Source: an uncultured Porphyromonadaceae bacterium (GTDB taxonomy: Bacteria; Bacteroidota; Bacteroidia; Bacteroidales; Muribaculaceae). Taken from it: 64,000 nucleotides of DNA. Position 1 is the first letter of the stretch. Every line of letters starts with the position of its first letter. The translations under genes were made by a program, and so were the position numbers. Positions 1 through 8,825 of this stretch are shown here, piece after piece. Where the stretch lies: the NCBI GenBank assembly GCA_947177035.1, contig CAMWSS010000004.1, positions 1 through 64,000 on the forward strand. Reading direction: 5' to 3'. The notes beneath the pieces are model-generated. The model saw only the letters and a list, made by a program, of their open reading frames with translations, had not been told where the DNA came from and ran no database searches.

Positions 1-445
1 TAGAGAGCTGGAGCTTACCACCGGCTTTCACACCTTCGGCGTGGCCTTCGAGCTTGACGGGTACTTCGATCGAAACGGGCTTCTGCTCGTTGACTTCGAG
101 GAAGTCGATGTGGAGGATGGTGTCCTTCACCGGGTGGAACTGGATGTCTTTGAGAACCACCATTTTCTTTTCGCCGTTGAGTTCGAGTTCTACAGCAAAG
201 ATTTCGGGGGTGTAGATGAGCTTGCGTACAGCTTCGTTGGTCACGACGATGTCGGTGGTGATGAGGCCCTTGCCGTCTTCGATCTCCACGAGCTTTTCGC
301 CGGGCTTCAGGGTGCCAGAGTAGGGGAGGGTCACGATTGCGCCGCCGTTGATGACTGCGGGGATTTTGCCTTCGTTACGCAGGGCCTTGGTGGCCTTCTT
401 GCCGAGGTCGGTGCGAGGCTCGGCTGTCAGTTGAAATGTCTTCAT
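1..445 (-). CDS. rplY: 50S ribosomal protein bL25 (Ctc/L25 family), 3' end cut by window edge
   Basis: Reading leftward from an ATG at 445, the frame stays open to the edge and gives about 148 residues. The start MKTFQLTAEPRTDLGKKA and the segment AVINGGAIVTLPY match the N-terminal domain of bL25, which binds 5S rRNA. The later part (FHPVKDTILHIDFLEV, then IEVPVKLEGHAEGVKAGGKL) matches the TL5/Ctc C-terminal domain, so this is the long two-domain form of about 190-200 aa, not the short E. coli type. The last roughly 45 residues lie outside the window. A complete Bacteroidetes promoter sits upstream at 519-550, divergent from nagB. Identity is firm; only the C-terminus is unseen. Confidence 0.93.
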   Translation of the reverse strand, partial: MKTFQLTAEPRTDLGKKATKALRNEGKIPAVINGGAIVTLPYSGTLKPGEKLVEIEDGKGLITTDIVVTNEAVRKLIYTPEIFAVELELNGEKKMVVLKDIQFHPVKDTILHIDFLEVNEQKPVSIEVPVKLEGHAEGVKAGGKLQLS

Positions 446-518
446 CTGTTTGGTTTAAAATGTGTTACTCAAAATTAAATGTGTTGATTTAATTTCCCAT
501 CACACGGAAAATCGACCG

Positions 519-550
519 CAAAGGTAGTGAAAATCCGGTTTAAATCCAAA
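519..550 (-). promoter_or_regulatory. Promoter of rplY
   Basis: On the minus strand the -7 element TACCTTTG (526-519) is preceded by TTTG (550-547) at a spacing of 20 bases. This is the Bacteroidetes primary-sigma consensus and leaves a leader of about 65-70 bases before the rplY ATG. Confidence 0.8.
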
Positions 551-620
551 TGTTTGTCATTTTCTTTTTGTCGGAAGGAAATAATGCGGGCGTGATAATG
601 GCTGATTGAAATAAAATTAG

Positions 621-628
621 TACTTTTG
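621..628 (+). promoter_or_regulatory. -7 element of nagB promoter
   Basis: TACTTTTG matches TAnnTTTG and lies 55 bases before the nagB ATG. No well-spaced TTG upstream element was seen, so the promoter may be weak or activator-dependent. Confidence 0.55.
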
Positions 629-683
629 TGGCACTATTAATTCTTGCCTTTGAAATATCACGTTAATCAACCGCTTTTAGACA

Positions 684-1493
684 ATGCGTTTAGTAATTGA
701 ACCCAACTATGCCGACTTATCACGATGGGCCGGCAACTATGTGGCTGCGCGTATCAATGCCGCCAAGCCCACAGCTGACAAACCGTTCGTTCTCGGACTT
801 CCCACAGGCTCGTCGCCTCTTGGCATGTATCGCCGTCTGGTCGAACTCCACAAGGAGGGCAAAGTGTCATTCAAGAATGTCGTTACATTCAATATGGATG
901 AATACGTCGGCATTCCGCGTGACCATGAGCAGAGCTATCACACCTTCATGCACACCAACTTCTTTGATCATATCGACATTCCGGCCGAGAACATCAATAT
1001 TCTCAACGGCAATGCAGAAGATCCCGAAGCGGAGTGTGCCCGCTATGAAGAGAAGATCGCCAGCTATGGCGGCATCGATCTGTTTCTTGGCGGCGTAGGC
1101 CCCGATGGCCATATCGCATTCAACGAGCCTGGATCGTCGCTCTCTTCCAAGACCCGCATGAAGACTCTGACCCAGGACACCATCATCGCCAACTCGCGCT
1201 TCTTTGAGGGTAACCTCGACCTGGTGCCGAAGACCGCGCTGACCGTCGGCGTTGGCACTGTGATGGCCGCCCGTTCGGTGATGCTGCTCGTCAACGGACA
1301 CAACAAGGCCCGCGCCCTGCGTCATGGCGTGGAGGGCGGTATCAGCCAGATGTGGACCATCTCGGCCCTTCAGCTTCATCAGCACGCTATCATCGTTGCC
1401 GACGAAGACGCCTGCGCTGAACTGAAAGTCGGCACCTACCGTTACTTCAAGGATATCGAATCGGCCAATCTCGATCCCGATACACAGCTCTGA
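684..1493 (+). CDS. nagB: Glucosamine-6-phosphate deaminase
   Basis: This 269-aa protein converts glucosamine-6-phosphate to fructose-6-phosphate and ammonia, the last step of amino-sugar catabolism. The phosphate-binding segment [10 protein letters not shown] is at 38-47. FNMDEYVG places the proton-shuttling Asp at 72, and [16 protein letters not shown] places Asp141, His143 and Glu148 at the same numbers as in the E. coli enzyme. Length fits the single-domain family (about 265 aa) rather than the roughly 660-aa NagB-fusion type also found in Bacteroides. It stands alone, with its own -7 element and a strong terminator at 1517-1567, so it is probably monocistronic. Confidence 0.96.
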   Translation: MRLVIEPNYADLSRWAGNYVAARINAAKPTADKPFVLGLPTGSSPLGMYRRLVELHKEGKVSFKNVVTFNMDEYVGIPRDHEQSYHTFMHTNFFDHIDIPAENINILNGNAEDPEAECARYEEKIASYGGIDLFLGGVGPDGHIAFNEPGSSLSSKTRMKTLTQDTIIANSRFFEGNLDLVPKTALTVGVGTVMAARSVMLLVNGHNKARALRHGVEGGISQMWTISALQLHQHAIIVADEDACAELKVGTYRYFKDIESANLDPDTQL

Positions 1494-1516
1494 GCAAAAC
1501 CGTAATAACAATAAAG

Positions 1517-1567
1517 GAGGCCGCTCCACGTCCCTTGACGGGCACAGTGGAGCGGCCTCTTCTACTT
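1517..1567 (+). terminator. Intrinsic terminator of nagB
   Basis: A perfect 13-bp stem (1517-1529 with 1547-1559, sequence GAGGCCGCTCCAC) is followed by a T-rich run. It lies 24 bases after the nagB stop codon. Confidence 0.85.
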
Positions 1568-1587
1568 ATTTTTCACCATTAATTCAT

Positions 1588-1896
1588 TTATTTGCCGAGC
1601 TTGTCGGACAGATCGTGGGCCTTCTGGGCCAGCTTTTCGGCCAGGTCACCGGTCTTTTCGGCCAGATTTGCCGCCACGTGGGCGGCTTTGTCCTTCAGGT
1701 TGCCGGCTTTGTCCTGGGCCTGCTCGGCCAGGTCGGCGGCTTTTTCTTTGGCCGTATGTGCCGCGTCGCCGAGCTTGTCTTTCAGCGCTTTCGCTTTTTC
1801 GCTGGCTGCGGCTTCTGCTGCCTTGGCCGATACTTTGGCTGCTGTTTCAGAGAGTTTGGCTGCGGCTCCTGCCGCCTTGTCGTGTACTTGATTCAT
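1588..1896 (-). CDS. LEA-like / apolipophorin-like helical repeat protein
   Basis: A 102-aa, almost purely Ala/Lys/Asp/Glu/Leu protein starting MNQVHDKAAG. From about residue 40 it consists of degenerate 11-residue units of the kind AADLAEQAQDK, AGNLKDKAAH and LAEKTGDLAEK, as in group 3 LEA proteins and related stress-linked amphipathic helices. There is no signal peptide, membrane segment or cysteine. The frame is open 27 codons further upstream, but that stretch is not repeat-like, so the internal ATG at 1896 is chosen. It faces nagB convergently. A role in desiccation, osmotic or membrane protection is inferred from composition only; low-complexity helical proteins can resemble each other by chance. 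Confidence 0.7.
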   Translation of the reverse strand: MNQVHDKAAGAAAKLSETAAKVSAKAAEAAASEKAKALKDKLGDAAHTAKEKAADLAEQAQDKAGNLKDKAAHVAANLAEKTGDLAEKLAQKAHDLSDKLGK

Positions 1897-1984
1897 AATT
1901 TTTCGCTTGTTTTGGTTATGTTTGATTATAGATTGCTGTTCGTATGCATTAACGGCTCTGCTTTCCAAAATGTTCATGCCGCCG

Positions 1985-2015
1985 TTGCATAAATGCCGTG
2001 AAAGTGCTATCTTTG
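1985..2015 (+). promoter_or_regulatory. Promoter of the DUF4199 operon
   Basis: TTG (1985-1987), 20 bases, TATCTTTG (2008-2015); the start codon of the first operon gene follows 20 bases later, giving a very short leader. Confidence 0.78.
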
Positions 2016-2035
2016 TGGCTTAATAACTGAACATC

Positions 2036-2590
2036 ATGTTTGAACAGAATGATAACCAACCGGGGACGGATTACAGTCCCTTTCGCCGTGGCGCTGAAGA
2101 CGGTGTGCTTTTCGGCGTCTATCTCGGCGCGCTGAGTGTCTGCATGTTGGCCGGCCTGCGTTTGCCGGTGCTTGAAGTGCTGTTTCTGATTCTGGCCGTC
2201 GGAGTGCCGTTCTACTGCTTCCGTCGCCAGCGGCGCAGCTATGTGGCCGCCGGGGGGACGCTCACCTTGGCCCCGCTGTGGATGCAAGGCATAGTCATGT
2301 TTATCTGCGGATCAATCATCATGGCTCTGGTCATGATGGTCTATCTCCAGTGGATCGATCCGGACTATATGGCCTATCTCAAGGCCATGGTGACCGAAAG
2401 TGTTGCTCTCGATCCGGAAGCATTTGCCGCGTCGGGATTGAAGCCGGCCGACATCGACAATCTTTTCTCGATCATAACTCCGGCCAAATTCGCAGTCGAA
2501 ATGCTGTGGCTGTCAATATTTACCGGCTCGATCCTGTCGTTGCTCATGGCCGTGATCGTGCCTCTGAAGAGAATTCCTCAAAAGAGATGA
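2036..2590 (+). CDS. DUF4199 family inner-membrane protein
   Basis: A 184-aa protein with four predicted membrane segments (about residues 25-42, 44-62, 83-105 and 152-174) and a short charged N-terminus. Length, topology and position directly before a DPM1-type glycosyltransferase match the DUF4199 proteins common in Bacteroidetes. The stop codon overlaps the next start (ATGA at 2587-2590), which implies translational coupling. Function is unknown; a link to lipid-linked sugar or envelope synthesis is suggested only by the partner gene. Confidence 0.82.
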   Translation: MFEQNDNQPGTDYSPFRRGAEDGVLFGVYLGALSVCMLAGLRLPVLEVLFLILAVGVPFYCFRRQRRSYVAAGGTLTLAPLWMQGIVMFICGSIIMALVMMVYLQWIDPDYMAYLKAMVTESVALDPEAFAASGLKPADIDNLFSIITPAKFAVEMLWLSIFTGSILSLLMAVIVPLKRIPQKR

Positions 2591-3576
2591 AAACAGACAA
2601 TAAACCGACTCTTGACATATCGGTGGTGGTGCCCCTGTATAACGAGGCGGAATCGCTGCCTGAACTTGAAGCATGGATTGCGCGCGTGATGAAAGCCAAT
2701 GGCTTCAGCTATGAAGTGATATTTGTTGACGATGGCTCGACCGACGATTCATGGCAGGTGATCCGCGGGCTGCAACGGAAGAACAGGGCCGTGCGCGGCG
2801 TTTCCTTCCGCCGGAATTATGGCAAAAGCCCGGCGCTCAACACCGGATTCGGGCTGACGCGCGGCAATGTGGTCATAACCATGGACGCCGATCTGCAGGA
2901 CTCGCCCGACGAGATCCCCGAACTCTATCGCATGATCACCGTCGAAGGCTATGACATGGTGTCGGGCTGGAAGCAGAAGCGTTATGACCCGCTGTCGAAG
3001 ACCATCCCGACCAAACTCTTCAACGCCACGGCGCGTAAAGTCAGCGGCATCAGAAATCTTCATGACTTCAACTGCGGCCTGAAGGCTTATAGAAGCGAAG
3101 TGGTCAAACACATCGAGATCTATGGCGATATGCACCGCTATATACCGTATCTGGCCAAAAATGCAGGCTTCGGCAAAATCGGAGAGAAGGTGGTGCATCA
3201 TCAGGCCCGTAAATACGGTGTGTCGAAATTCGGACTCGACCGTTTTGTCAACGGATATCTGGATCTCGTCACCCTGTGGTTCACTTCGAAATTCGGAGCC
3301 AAACCCATGCACTTTTTCGGCCTGCTCGGCTCGCTGATGTTTGCTCTCGGGTTTGTGTCGGCCGTTGTGGTCGGCGCCATGAAACTTTATCGTATGTGGC
3401 ACGGCATGACGTATGCCCTGGTAACCGATTCGCCATATTTCTATCTGGCCCTGACGCTGATGATTCTCGGATCGCAGTTCTTTCTGGCCGGTTTCATCGG
3501 CGAACTGGTGACCCGCAACGCCGTCGGACGCAACCACTATGAAATTGCTGAAATCCTGACCGACGACGAGGAATGA
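2587..3576 (+). CDS. Family 2 glycosyltransferase, DPM1/GtrB type
   Basis: 329 aa. The GT-A fold is seen from SVVVPLYNEAE, VDDGSTDDS (nucleotide binding) and MDADLQDSPDE (metal-binding DxD-like), followed by the acceptor-side segment DFNCGLKAYRS. Two C-terminal membrane helices (about 237-262 and 275-300) place it among polyprenyl-phosphate sugar transferases such as DPM1, GtrB and ArnC, which load a sugar on undecaprenyl phosphate at the cytoplasmic face. The frame is open far upstream, but the ATG at 2587 overlaps the previous stop and opens directly into the family start. The sugar donor cannot be told from sequence. The next gene overlaps by 4 bases. Confidence 0.88.
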   Translation: MKTDNKPTLDISVVVPLYNEAESLPELEAWIARVMKANGFSYEVIFVDDGSTDDSWQVIRGLQRKNRAVRGVSFRRNYGKSPALNTGFGLTRGNVVITMDADLQDSPDEIPELYRMITVEGYDMVSGWKQKRYDPLSKTIPTKLFNATARKVSGIRNLHDFNCGLKAYRSEVVKHIEIYGDMHRYIPYLAKNAGFGKIGEKVVHHQARKYGVSKFGLDRFVNGYLDLVTLWFTSKFGAKPMHFFGLLGSLMFALGFVSAVVVGAMKLYRMWHGMTYALVTDSPYFYLALTLMILGSQFFLAGFIGELVTRNAVGRNHYEIAEILTDDEE

Positions 3577-4067
3577 TGAAAACCGCGCAGCTGATCTTCT
3601 CATCGGGAATTGCGGCGGTTTTGCTGACCGTCGCCGGGTGTGCCTCAGACGGTTGTCTTAACAACCGCAACTCGATTCCTCTGGCCGGATTCTACTCTTC
3701 GCAGACCCATGAGCCGGTCACCGTGGCCGCGCTCACCGTGGCCGGCGACGGCGCTCCGGGCGATTCCATGCTGCTCAATAACGAGGCTGCATCGCAGGTC
3801 TATCTGCCGTTTCGGGCCAATGCCGACGAAGTGACGTTCGGCTTCTCGGTGGCCGTCGATGGCGGCGTGATGACCGACCAACTGACGTTTGCTTACCGGA
3901 CAATGCCATATTTCGATAACGCCGACTGCGGCGCCATGTATCGTTACCTCATAACTTCGGTTGACTTTAACGGCGCGCTGATCGACTCGGTGGGCATTGT
4001 CGACTCGCTAGTCACAAACGTGGAGACAGAACGCATTAAAATCTACTTCCATGGCGCTCCGCAGTAA
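3573..4067 (+). CDS. DUF6452 family lipoprotein
   Basis: 164 aa with a lipoprotein signal: hydrophobic stretch 7-21 and lipobox VAGC with Cys23. The mature part begins with ASDGCLNNRNSIPLAG and is predicted beta-rich. Sequence and gene order match the DUF6452 family, which in Bacteroidales is normally followed by DUF6048, as here. It probably sits in the outer membrane or periplasmic face. The 4-base overlap upstream and 17-base overlap downstream mark one co-translated operon. Function unknown. Confidence 0.8.
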   Translation: MMKTAQLIFSSGIAAVLLTVAGCASDGCLNNRNSIPLAGFYSSQTHEPVTVAALTVAGDGAPGDSMLLNNEAASQVYLPFRANADEVTFGFSVAVDGGVMTDQLTFAYRTMPYFDNADCGAMYRYLITSVDFNGALIDSVGIVDSLVTNVETERIKIYFHGAPQ

Positions 4068-5043
4068 GAAAATTCTACTCGTCGTCATGGCGACAGTGTT
4101 GTTGGGGGCCGGCGCTGTGTCGGCGCAACGTCGGGTCACTCCGGTTAGACCGGCCGAGCCGACTCGCACTCAATCCGTTGTCGACGAAACAAAACGCAAG
4201 CCGAAATCTACTCTTCCGGCGTCGGTGGTGACTCAGATTGACGACAAAGGCCGCGAGATTCTGGTCGACACGATCTCTGGTTCTGAATACGTCGACTCGC
4301 TGGCTCTGGCAATGCCCAAAGTCGTTGGAAATTTTTACCCTCTGATGCATGCGCTGACAATCGGCGTCGATCTTTGGGATCCGCTGATGCGCGCATTTGG
4401 CCAGGATTATGGCCTGGCTGGAGCATGGGCCGAACTGAGTCTGCACAACCGCTATAACCCGATCGTGGAGTTCGGCCTTGGAAACGCATGGTCTCGGCCG
4501 GAAGAGATGAACTATACCTACAGCTCACCCATAGCTCCATATTTCAAAGTCGGGTGTAATTATAACTTTCTCTATAATTCCAATCCCGACTATCAGGTCT
4601 ATGCCGGAGTCCGTTACGGCATAACCCGGTTTGCTTATGACGTGACTGGCGTGACGGTCAATAACGACTACTGGGGCGAGACAACCTCTTTCAGCATACC
4701 GCGCCAGCACTCCACCGTGGGCTATGGCGAGATTACGGCAGGGCTTAAAGTCAAAATCGCCGGCCGGTGGTCAATGGGCTGGTGCGTAAAATATCACGCC
4801 ATTCTTCACAGTTCAAAGGCTGAATATGGAAGACCGTGGTATATTCCCGGGTTCGGCACCCGCGGCTCCACTCTCGGCATGTCGCTTTCCGTCATGTACA
4901 CCCTGCCGCTCAACAAAAAGTCGGCCACACCGTGGGCCGAGCTGAACGATCCGGAGGCTCAGGAAACGCCGGAAGCCTCCGCCGGTAATGAACTAAACAT
5001 TTCTACTGAAACAGATAATGAAGAAGAACCGAATTCAGACTAA
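4051..5043 (+). CDS. DUF6048 family outer-membrane beta-barrel protein
   Basis: 330 aa with a signal peptide (residues 1-25, ending GAVSAQ). After a polar linker, residues 90-295 have the alternating aromatic/polar pattern of short outer-membrane barrels (for example YNPIVEFGLGNAWSR, VYAGVRYGITRFAYD, MSLSVMYTLPL). The Glu/Asn-rich tail after the last strand is unusual for a barrel and is probably exposed. It overlaps the DUF6452 gene by 17 bases and the protease gene by 26. The DUF6452-DUF6048 pairing suggests that the lipoprotein and barrel work together, but no function is known. Confidence 0.8.
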   Translation: MALRSKKILLVVMATVLLGAGAVSAQRRVTPVRPAEPTRTQSVVDETKRKPKSTLPASVVTQIDDKGREILVDTISGSEYVDSLALAMPKVVGNFYPLMHALTIGVDLWDPLMRAFGQDYGLAGAWAELSLHNRYNPIVEFGLGNAWSRPEEMNYTYSSPIAPYFKVGCNYNFLYNSNPDYQVYAGVRYGITRFAYDVTGVTVNNDYWGETTSFSIPRQHSTVGYGEITAGLKVKIAGRWSMGWCVKYHAILHSSKAEYGRPWYIPGFGTRGSTLGMSLSVMYTLPLNKKSATPWAELNDPEAQETPEASAGNELNISTETDNEEEPNSD

Positions 5044-8000
5044 CAGAATCCTGCTCGGCGCCATGGCGCTGGCAGCTTCATCGCTCGGCCTGTCGGCGGC
5101 ATCGGCTCCGCTGTGGCTGCGCGATGTCAAAATTTCGCCTGACGGCTCAACTATCGCGTTCACCTACAAAGGCGACATCTACACCGTGCCTTCGGCTGGT
5201 GGAGCCGCTTTGCGTCTCACCACCTCGGGAAGCTATGAATCATCGCCGGTGTGGAGTCCCGACGGCAAGCAGATCGCGTTTTCAAGTGACCATCATGGCT
5301 CGGCCGACGTGTTTGTCATGCCGGCAACAGGCGGCCAGGTGAAACGCCTCACTTCGTTCAGCGGCTCGGAAACTCCGGAAGCCTTTTCGGCCGATGGCCG
5401 TTTCGTCTATTTCTCGGCCGTGATACAGGATCCGGCCGAAAGCGCGTCGTTCCCCTCTTCGCGTCTGTCGGAACTCTATCAGGTGCCGGTTGGCGGCGGA
5501 GCTGTCAAGAGAGTGCTGGCCACTCCCGCACAGCGCCTGTCTGTCGCTCCCGACGGATCGTTCATGCTTTATCAGGACGACAAGGGAACCGAAAATGAAT
5601 GGCGCAAACACCACACGTCGTCGGTCACCCGCGGCCTCTGGAAATATGATTTCAAGACCGGAGAGCACACCTCGCTGGTCGATCACGCCGGCGAAGACCG
5701 TGACCCGGTGGTGTCGCCCGACGGAAAGACAATGCTCTTCCTGAGCGAGCGTGACGGCGGTTCGATGAACGTCTATTCTCTTGCCCTTGACAACGTCAAC
5801 GCGGCGCCAAAGGCGTTGACATCATTCAAGGAGCACCCTGTGCGATTCCTGTCGCAGGGACGCAACGGCCTGGCCGCCATGACCTGGGACGGCGAGATAT
5901 ACACCATGATGCCCGGACAGAAGCCTGCCCGGCTGAACGTGGAGATTGTGGCCGACGATTATTATGCGCCTTCGATCATGAATGTGTCTTCTGGCGCGCA
6001 GCATGCCGTGCCGTCGCCCGACGGCAAGATGGTGGCGTTCATCCGACGCGGTGACCTTTTTGTCACTTCTGTGGAATATCCGACCACAAAGCAGGTCACA
6101 GCCACACCGCAGGCTGAATCGGCTCCGACGTGGGGTTCGGACAACCGCACGATCTATTATGTCAGCGACCGCAGCGGTCGCCCCGACCTCTATGTCGCAT
6201 CGCTGACTCGCGACGACGACCCCGATTTTCCCAATGCCACCGCCATATCCGAATCGCCCGTATTCAAAAGCGGAAATGTGGAGCGTGACGCTCCGCAGGT
6301 AAGCCCCGACGGCAAGAAGCTCGCTTACGTCGAAGACCGTTGCCGGCTGATGGTGATGGATATCGACAGCAAGAAGGTCACTCAGCTCACCGACGGTTCT
6401 CTGGCCAAAGCCCGCATGGGCGTGGACTTCACCTGGAGCCCCGACAGCCGCTGGATCGCATTCACGACGGTGGGTCACGGACATGATCCTTACATGGACC
6501 TTGCGATTGTCAATGTCGATGGCAAGAAGCCCGAAATAACTCCGCTGACCGAGAGTGCTTATTTTGATGAATCGCCGCGATGGAGTCCCGACGGAAGCTG
6601 TGTGGTGTTTGTCTCTGACCGTTTCGGCATGCGTAATCAGGCTTCATGGGGATCACAGTCCGACGTTTTTGCCGTTTTTGTCAATCAGGACGCGCTTGAC
6701 CGCTTCCGGCTGAGCGAAGAAGACCATAAACTTCTCGTCGCCGCAGAGTCGAAAGCGAAAAAGGATAAAAAAGAGTCTGATAAAAAGGAAAAGGATTCAG
6801 CCGACGACGAAGCCGGTGATCTGGTGAAAGTGGAGCGTGAAGGCATGGCCGACCGTCTGGTGCGCCTGACGCCATTCTCCAGCGATCTGGCCGGCGCGGT
6901 GATGGATAAGAAGAGCGAGAAGCTTTATTTCCTGACCCGTGTGGAGAAGGGCTATGATCTCTGGCAACTCGATCTGCGCAAGGGCGGAGCCTCGATCGCG
7001 CAGAAACTCGGCGCCGGCGCTCCTCCGAGCATGGCTTTTGATGCCGATGCTTCGGCTCTGTTCCTGCTGTCAGGCTCGATGATGAAGAAAATCGCGCTGC
7101 CTGGTTCGGCCACAAACATTACTTACAATACACGGATGCGGCTCGATCGCGCTGCCGAGCGTGACTATATGCTGGAATATGTGCGCGACATGGAGAAGAA
7201 GAAGTTCTATGTCAAGGACATGCATGGCGTGAAGTGGGACGCATTGGTCGACCACTACCGTCGCTTCCTGCCCCATATCGACAATAACTATGATTTCTCG
7301 GAGATGCTCTCCGAACTGCTTGGAGAACTCAATGTGAGTCACACCGGTTCCGGATATCGCGTGCCTGGTTCTCCCGACGAAACCACAGCCGATCTCGGCC
7401 TTATATATGATTTTGACTTCGACGGCCCGGGTCTGCGCGTGGCTGAGATTGTCAAGGGCGGTCCTTTGGCCAAAGCGTCATCTGCCGTCAAGGTGGGCGA
7501 TGTGATCGTTGCGGTCAACGGAACCGAGATCACTGCCGACACCGACCTGGCCTCGCTGCTCAACGGTCTGGCCGGCCACAAGGTGCTGATTCGCGTTAAA
7601 CCTGCCAAGGGTGGCGACGAGTTCGAGGAGGTGGTGAAGCCGATCACTCTGGGAGCAATGAGTTCTCTGCTTTATGACCGGTGGGTTGCCGCGCGTGCCG
7701 CCGATGTCGACTCGCTATCGGGCGGCCGTCTCGGTTATGTCCACATCCGCTCCATGAGCGACGATTCATTCCGCCGGATCTACACCGACATTCTCGGCAA
7801 GTACAACGATCGCGAGGGAATTGTCATCGACACCCGCTTCAATGGCGGAGGCCGTATGCACGAAGACATAGAGATTCTTTTCAGCGGCGAGAAATATCTG
7901 ACTCAGGTGGTGCGTGGTGTCGACGTGTGCGACATGCCCTCTCGCCGATGGAACAAGCCGAGCATCATGATTCAGGGAGAGGCGAACTACTCGAACGCCC

Positions 8001-8293
8001 ACGGAACTCCCTGGGTCTATAAGACCAGAGGTCTCGGAAAACTTGTCGGCATGCCTGTGCCGGGCACGATGACGTCTGTCAACTGGGTGACTCTCCAGGA
8101 TCCGACAATGTATTTCGGAATACCTGTGATCGGATATCGCACTGCCGACGGTTCATATCTTGAGAACAAGCAGCTGGAGCCTGATGTGAAGGTGGCCAAC
8201 ACGCCGGCCCGTCTGGCTGCCGGAATCGACGATCAGCTGCGCGTGGCCGTCGATGAACTGTTGCGCGAGATAGACTCGAAGAAGAAGAAGTAA
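5018..8293 (+). CDS. Tricorn-like S41 family serine protease, secreted
   Basis: 1091 aa with a signal peptide (about 1-29), so periplasmic or surface-exposed, unlike cytoplasmic archaeal Tricorn. Two WD40/TolB-like propellers follow (about 30-300 and 310-565, with repeats such as VWSPDGKQIAFSSD and PRWSPDGSCVVFVSD). Next come a Lys/Glu/Asp-rich linker (about 575-605), the C1 region, a PDZ domain (about 790-860) and the S41 core. Candidate catalytic residues are Ser774-His775 (NVSHTG), nucleophile Ser992 (NYSNAHG) and Glu1049 or Glu1054 (LENKQLEPD). It probably degrades peptides in the envelope. It is last in the operon and overlaps DUF6048 by 26 bases. Confidence 0.88.
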   Translation: MKKNRIQTNRILLGAMALAASSLGLSAASAPLWLRDVKISPDGSTIAFTYKGDIYTVPSAGGAALRLTTSGSYESSPVWSPDGKQIAFSSDHHGSADVFVMPATGGQVKRLTSFSGSETPEAFSADGRFVYFSAVIQDPAESASFPSSRLSELYQVPVGGGAVKRVLATPAQRLSVAPDGSFMLYQDDKGTENEWRKHHTSSVTRGLWKYDFKTGEHTSLVDHAGEDRDPVVSPDGKTMLFLSERDGGSMNVYSLALDNVNAAPKALTSFKEHPVRFLSQGRNGLAAMTWDGEIYTMMPGQKPARLNVEIVADDYYAPSIMNVSSGAQHAVPSPDGKMVAFIRRGDLFVTSVEYPTTKQVTATPQAESAPTWGSDNRTIYYVSDRSGRPDLYVASLTRDDDPDFPNATAISESPVFKSGNVERDAPQVSPDGKKLAYVEDRCRLMVMDIDSKKVTQLTDGSLAKARMGVDFTWSPDSRWIAFTTVGHGHDPYMDLAIVNVDGKKPEITPLTESAYFDESPRWSPDGSCVVFVSDRFGMRNQASWGSQSDVFAVFVNQDALDRFRLSEEDHKLLVAAESKAKKDKKESDKKEKDSADDEAGDLVKVEREGMADRLVRLTPFSSDLAGAVMDKKSEKLYFLTRVEKGYDLWQLDLRKGGASIAQKLGAGAPPSMAFDADASALFLLSGSMMKKIALPGSATNITYNTRMRLDRAAERDYMLEYVRDMEKKKFYVKDMHGVKWDALVDHYRRFLPHIDNNYDFSEMLSELLGELNVSHTGSGYRVPGSPDETTADLGLIYDFDFDGPGLRVAEIVKGGPLAKASSAVKVGDVIVAVNGTEITADTDLASLLNGLAGHKVLIRVKPAKGGDEFEEVVKPITLGAMSSLLYDRWVAARAADVDSLSGGRLGYVHIRSMSDDSFRRIYTDILGKYNDREGIVIDTRFNGGGRMHEDIEILFSGEKYLTQVVRGVDVCDMPSRRWNKPSIMIQGEANYSNAHGTPWVYKTRGLGKLVGMPVPGTMTSVNWVTLQDPTMYFGIPVIGYRTADGSYLENKQLEPDVKVANTPARLAAGIDDQLRVAVDELLREIDSKKKK

Positions 8294-8313
8294 AACCTGC
8301 AAGCAAATAAAAT

Positions 8314-8348
8314 CAGCGCGTCCACCGTCAGGTGGGCGCGCTGAACTT
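8314..8348. terminator. Bidirectional terminator between the Tricorn-like gene and HU
   Basis: Stem 8314-8326 with 8331-8343 (CAGCGCG followed by TCCACC, loop GTCA). It is followed by CTTTTTG on the plus strand and by an ATTTTATTT run on the minus strand, so it can serve both convergent genes. Confidence 0.7.
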
Positions 8349-8366
8349 TTTGTGTCAATTCGTTTT

Positions 8367-8639
8367 TTAGTTCACCTTGGCTGCGAGTTCCGCACCGGCT
8401 TTGAACTTCACGCTCTTGCGGGCGGGAATTTCGATTTTCTGTTTGGTGGCGGGGTTGATGCCTGTGCGAGCGGCTTTTTCAGCTACAGAGAAAGTGCCGA
8501 AGCCGACAAGGGCGATTTTATCGTTAGCGGCAAGAGCGTCGGTGATGGCTGCGATTGCTGCGTCAAGAGCATTTTTAGCGTCTGTCTTTGAGAGACCAGC
8601 TTTTTCAGCGATGGCATTTACGAGGTCGGTCTTGTTCAT
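8367..8639 (-). CDS. hup: HU family nucleoid DNA-binding protein
   Basis: A 90-aa HU/IHF-type protein, the exact family length. It starts MNKTDLVNAIAEKAGLSKTD, has the beta-arm entry GFGTFSV, and the arm tip RTGINPATKQKIEIPA carries the conserved Pro and the Arg/Lys contacts for minor-groove binding. It acts as a dimer that bends and compacts DNA. It is transcribed alone from a minus-strand promoter (8690-8722) and ends at a shared terminator. Which HU paralogue this is cannot be told. Confidence 0.95.
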   Translation of the reverse strand: MNKTDLVNAIAEKAGLSKTDAKNALDAAIAAITDALAANDKIALVGFGTFSVAEKAARTGINPATKQKIEIPARKSVKFKAGAELAAKVN

Positions 8640-8689
8640 AATAATGAGTGAGAAAAATGATTAGAAAGAGTTAACTTTGAATTAGTAGG

Positions 8690-8722
8690 CAAATTTACTC
8701 TTAATATTTGGATTTTTAGCAA
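8690..8722 (-). promoter_or_regulatory. Probable promoter of the HU gene
   Basis: Minus-strand TAAATTTG (8697-8690) with TTG at 8722-8720, spacing 22, slightly longer than optimal. The leader would be about 45 bases. Confidence 0.6.
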
Positions 8723-8813
8723 TCAAACTTTTGTTTTTTTTAAAATAACCGACTTTTTGCGTTAAAATTTCGTTAAAAATGATTAATCATCAATCAAAAC
8801 TCTCCATAATGGG

Positions 8814-8821
8814 TATTTTTG
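8814..8821 (+). promoter_or_regulatory. -7 element directly before thiD
   Basis: TATTTTTG ends only 4 bases before the thiD ATG (8826). If it is used, the transcript would be leaderless or nearly so. No TTG element at the usual spacing was found, and there is no TPP-riboswitch-like element in the 186-base gap. Confidence 0.5.
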
Positions 8822-8825
8822 TAAT

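Noticed and set aside
41-478. 145-codon plus-strand frame at the left edge
   Set aside because: It is the complement of ribosomal protein bL25, whose minus-strand translation is unmistakable and has a promoter.
1615-1992. Plus-strand hydrophobic frame opposite the LEA-like gene
   Set aside because: Ala/Lys-rich coding DNA read backwards gives Leu/Phe/Ala-rich pseudo-membrane protein; the minus-strand repeats explain the pattern.
2278-2586. N-terminal extension of the DPM1-type glycosyltransferase
   Set aside because: The extension overlaps the DUF4199 gene and has no resemblance to the family; the ATG at 2587 overlaps the previous stop and gives the conserved start.
8640-8825. TPP riboswitch before thiD
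   Set aside because: The CTGAGA and ACCTGAT core segments are absent and the gap is AT-rich without a suitable three-way fold.
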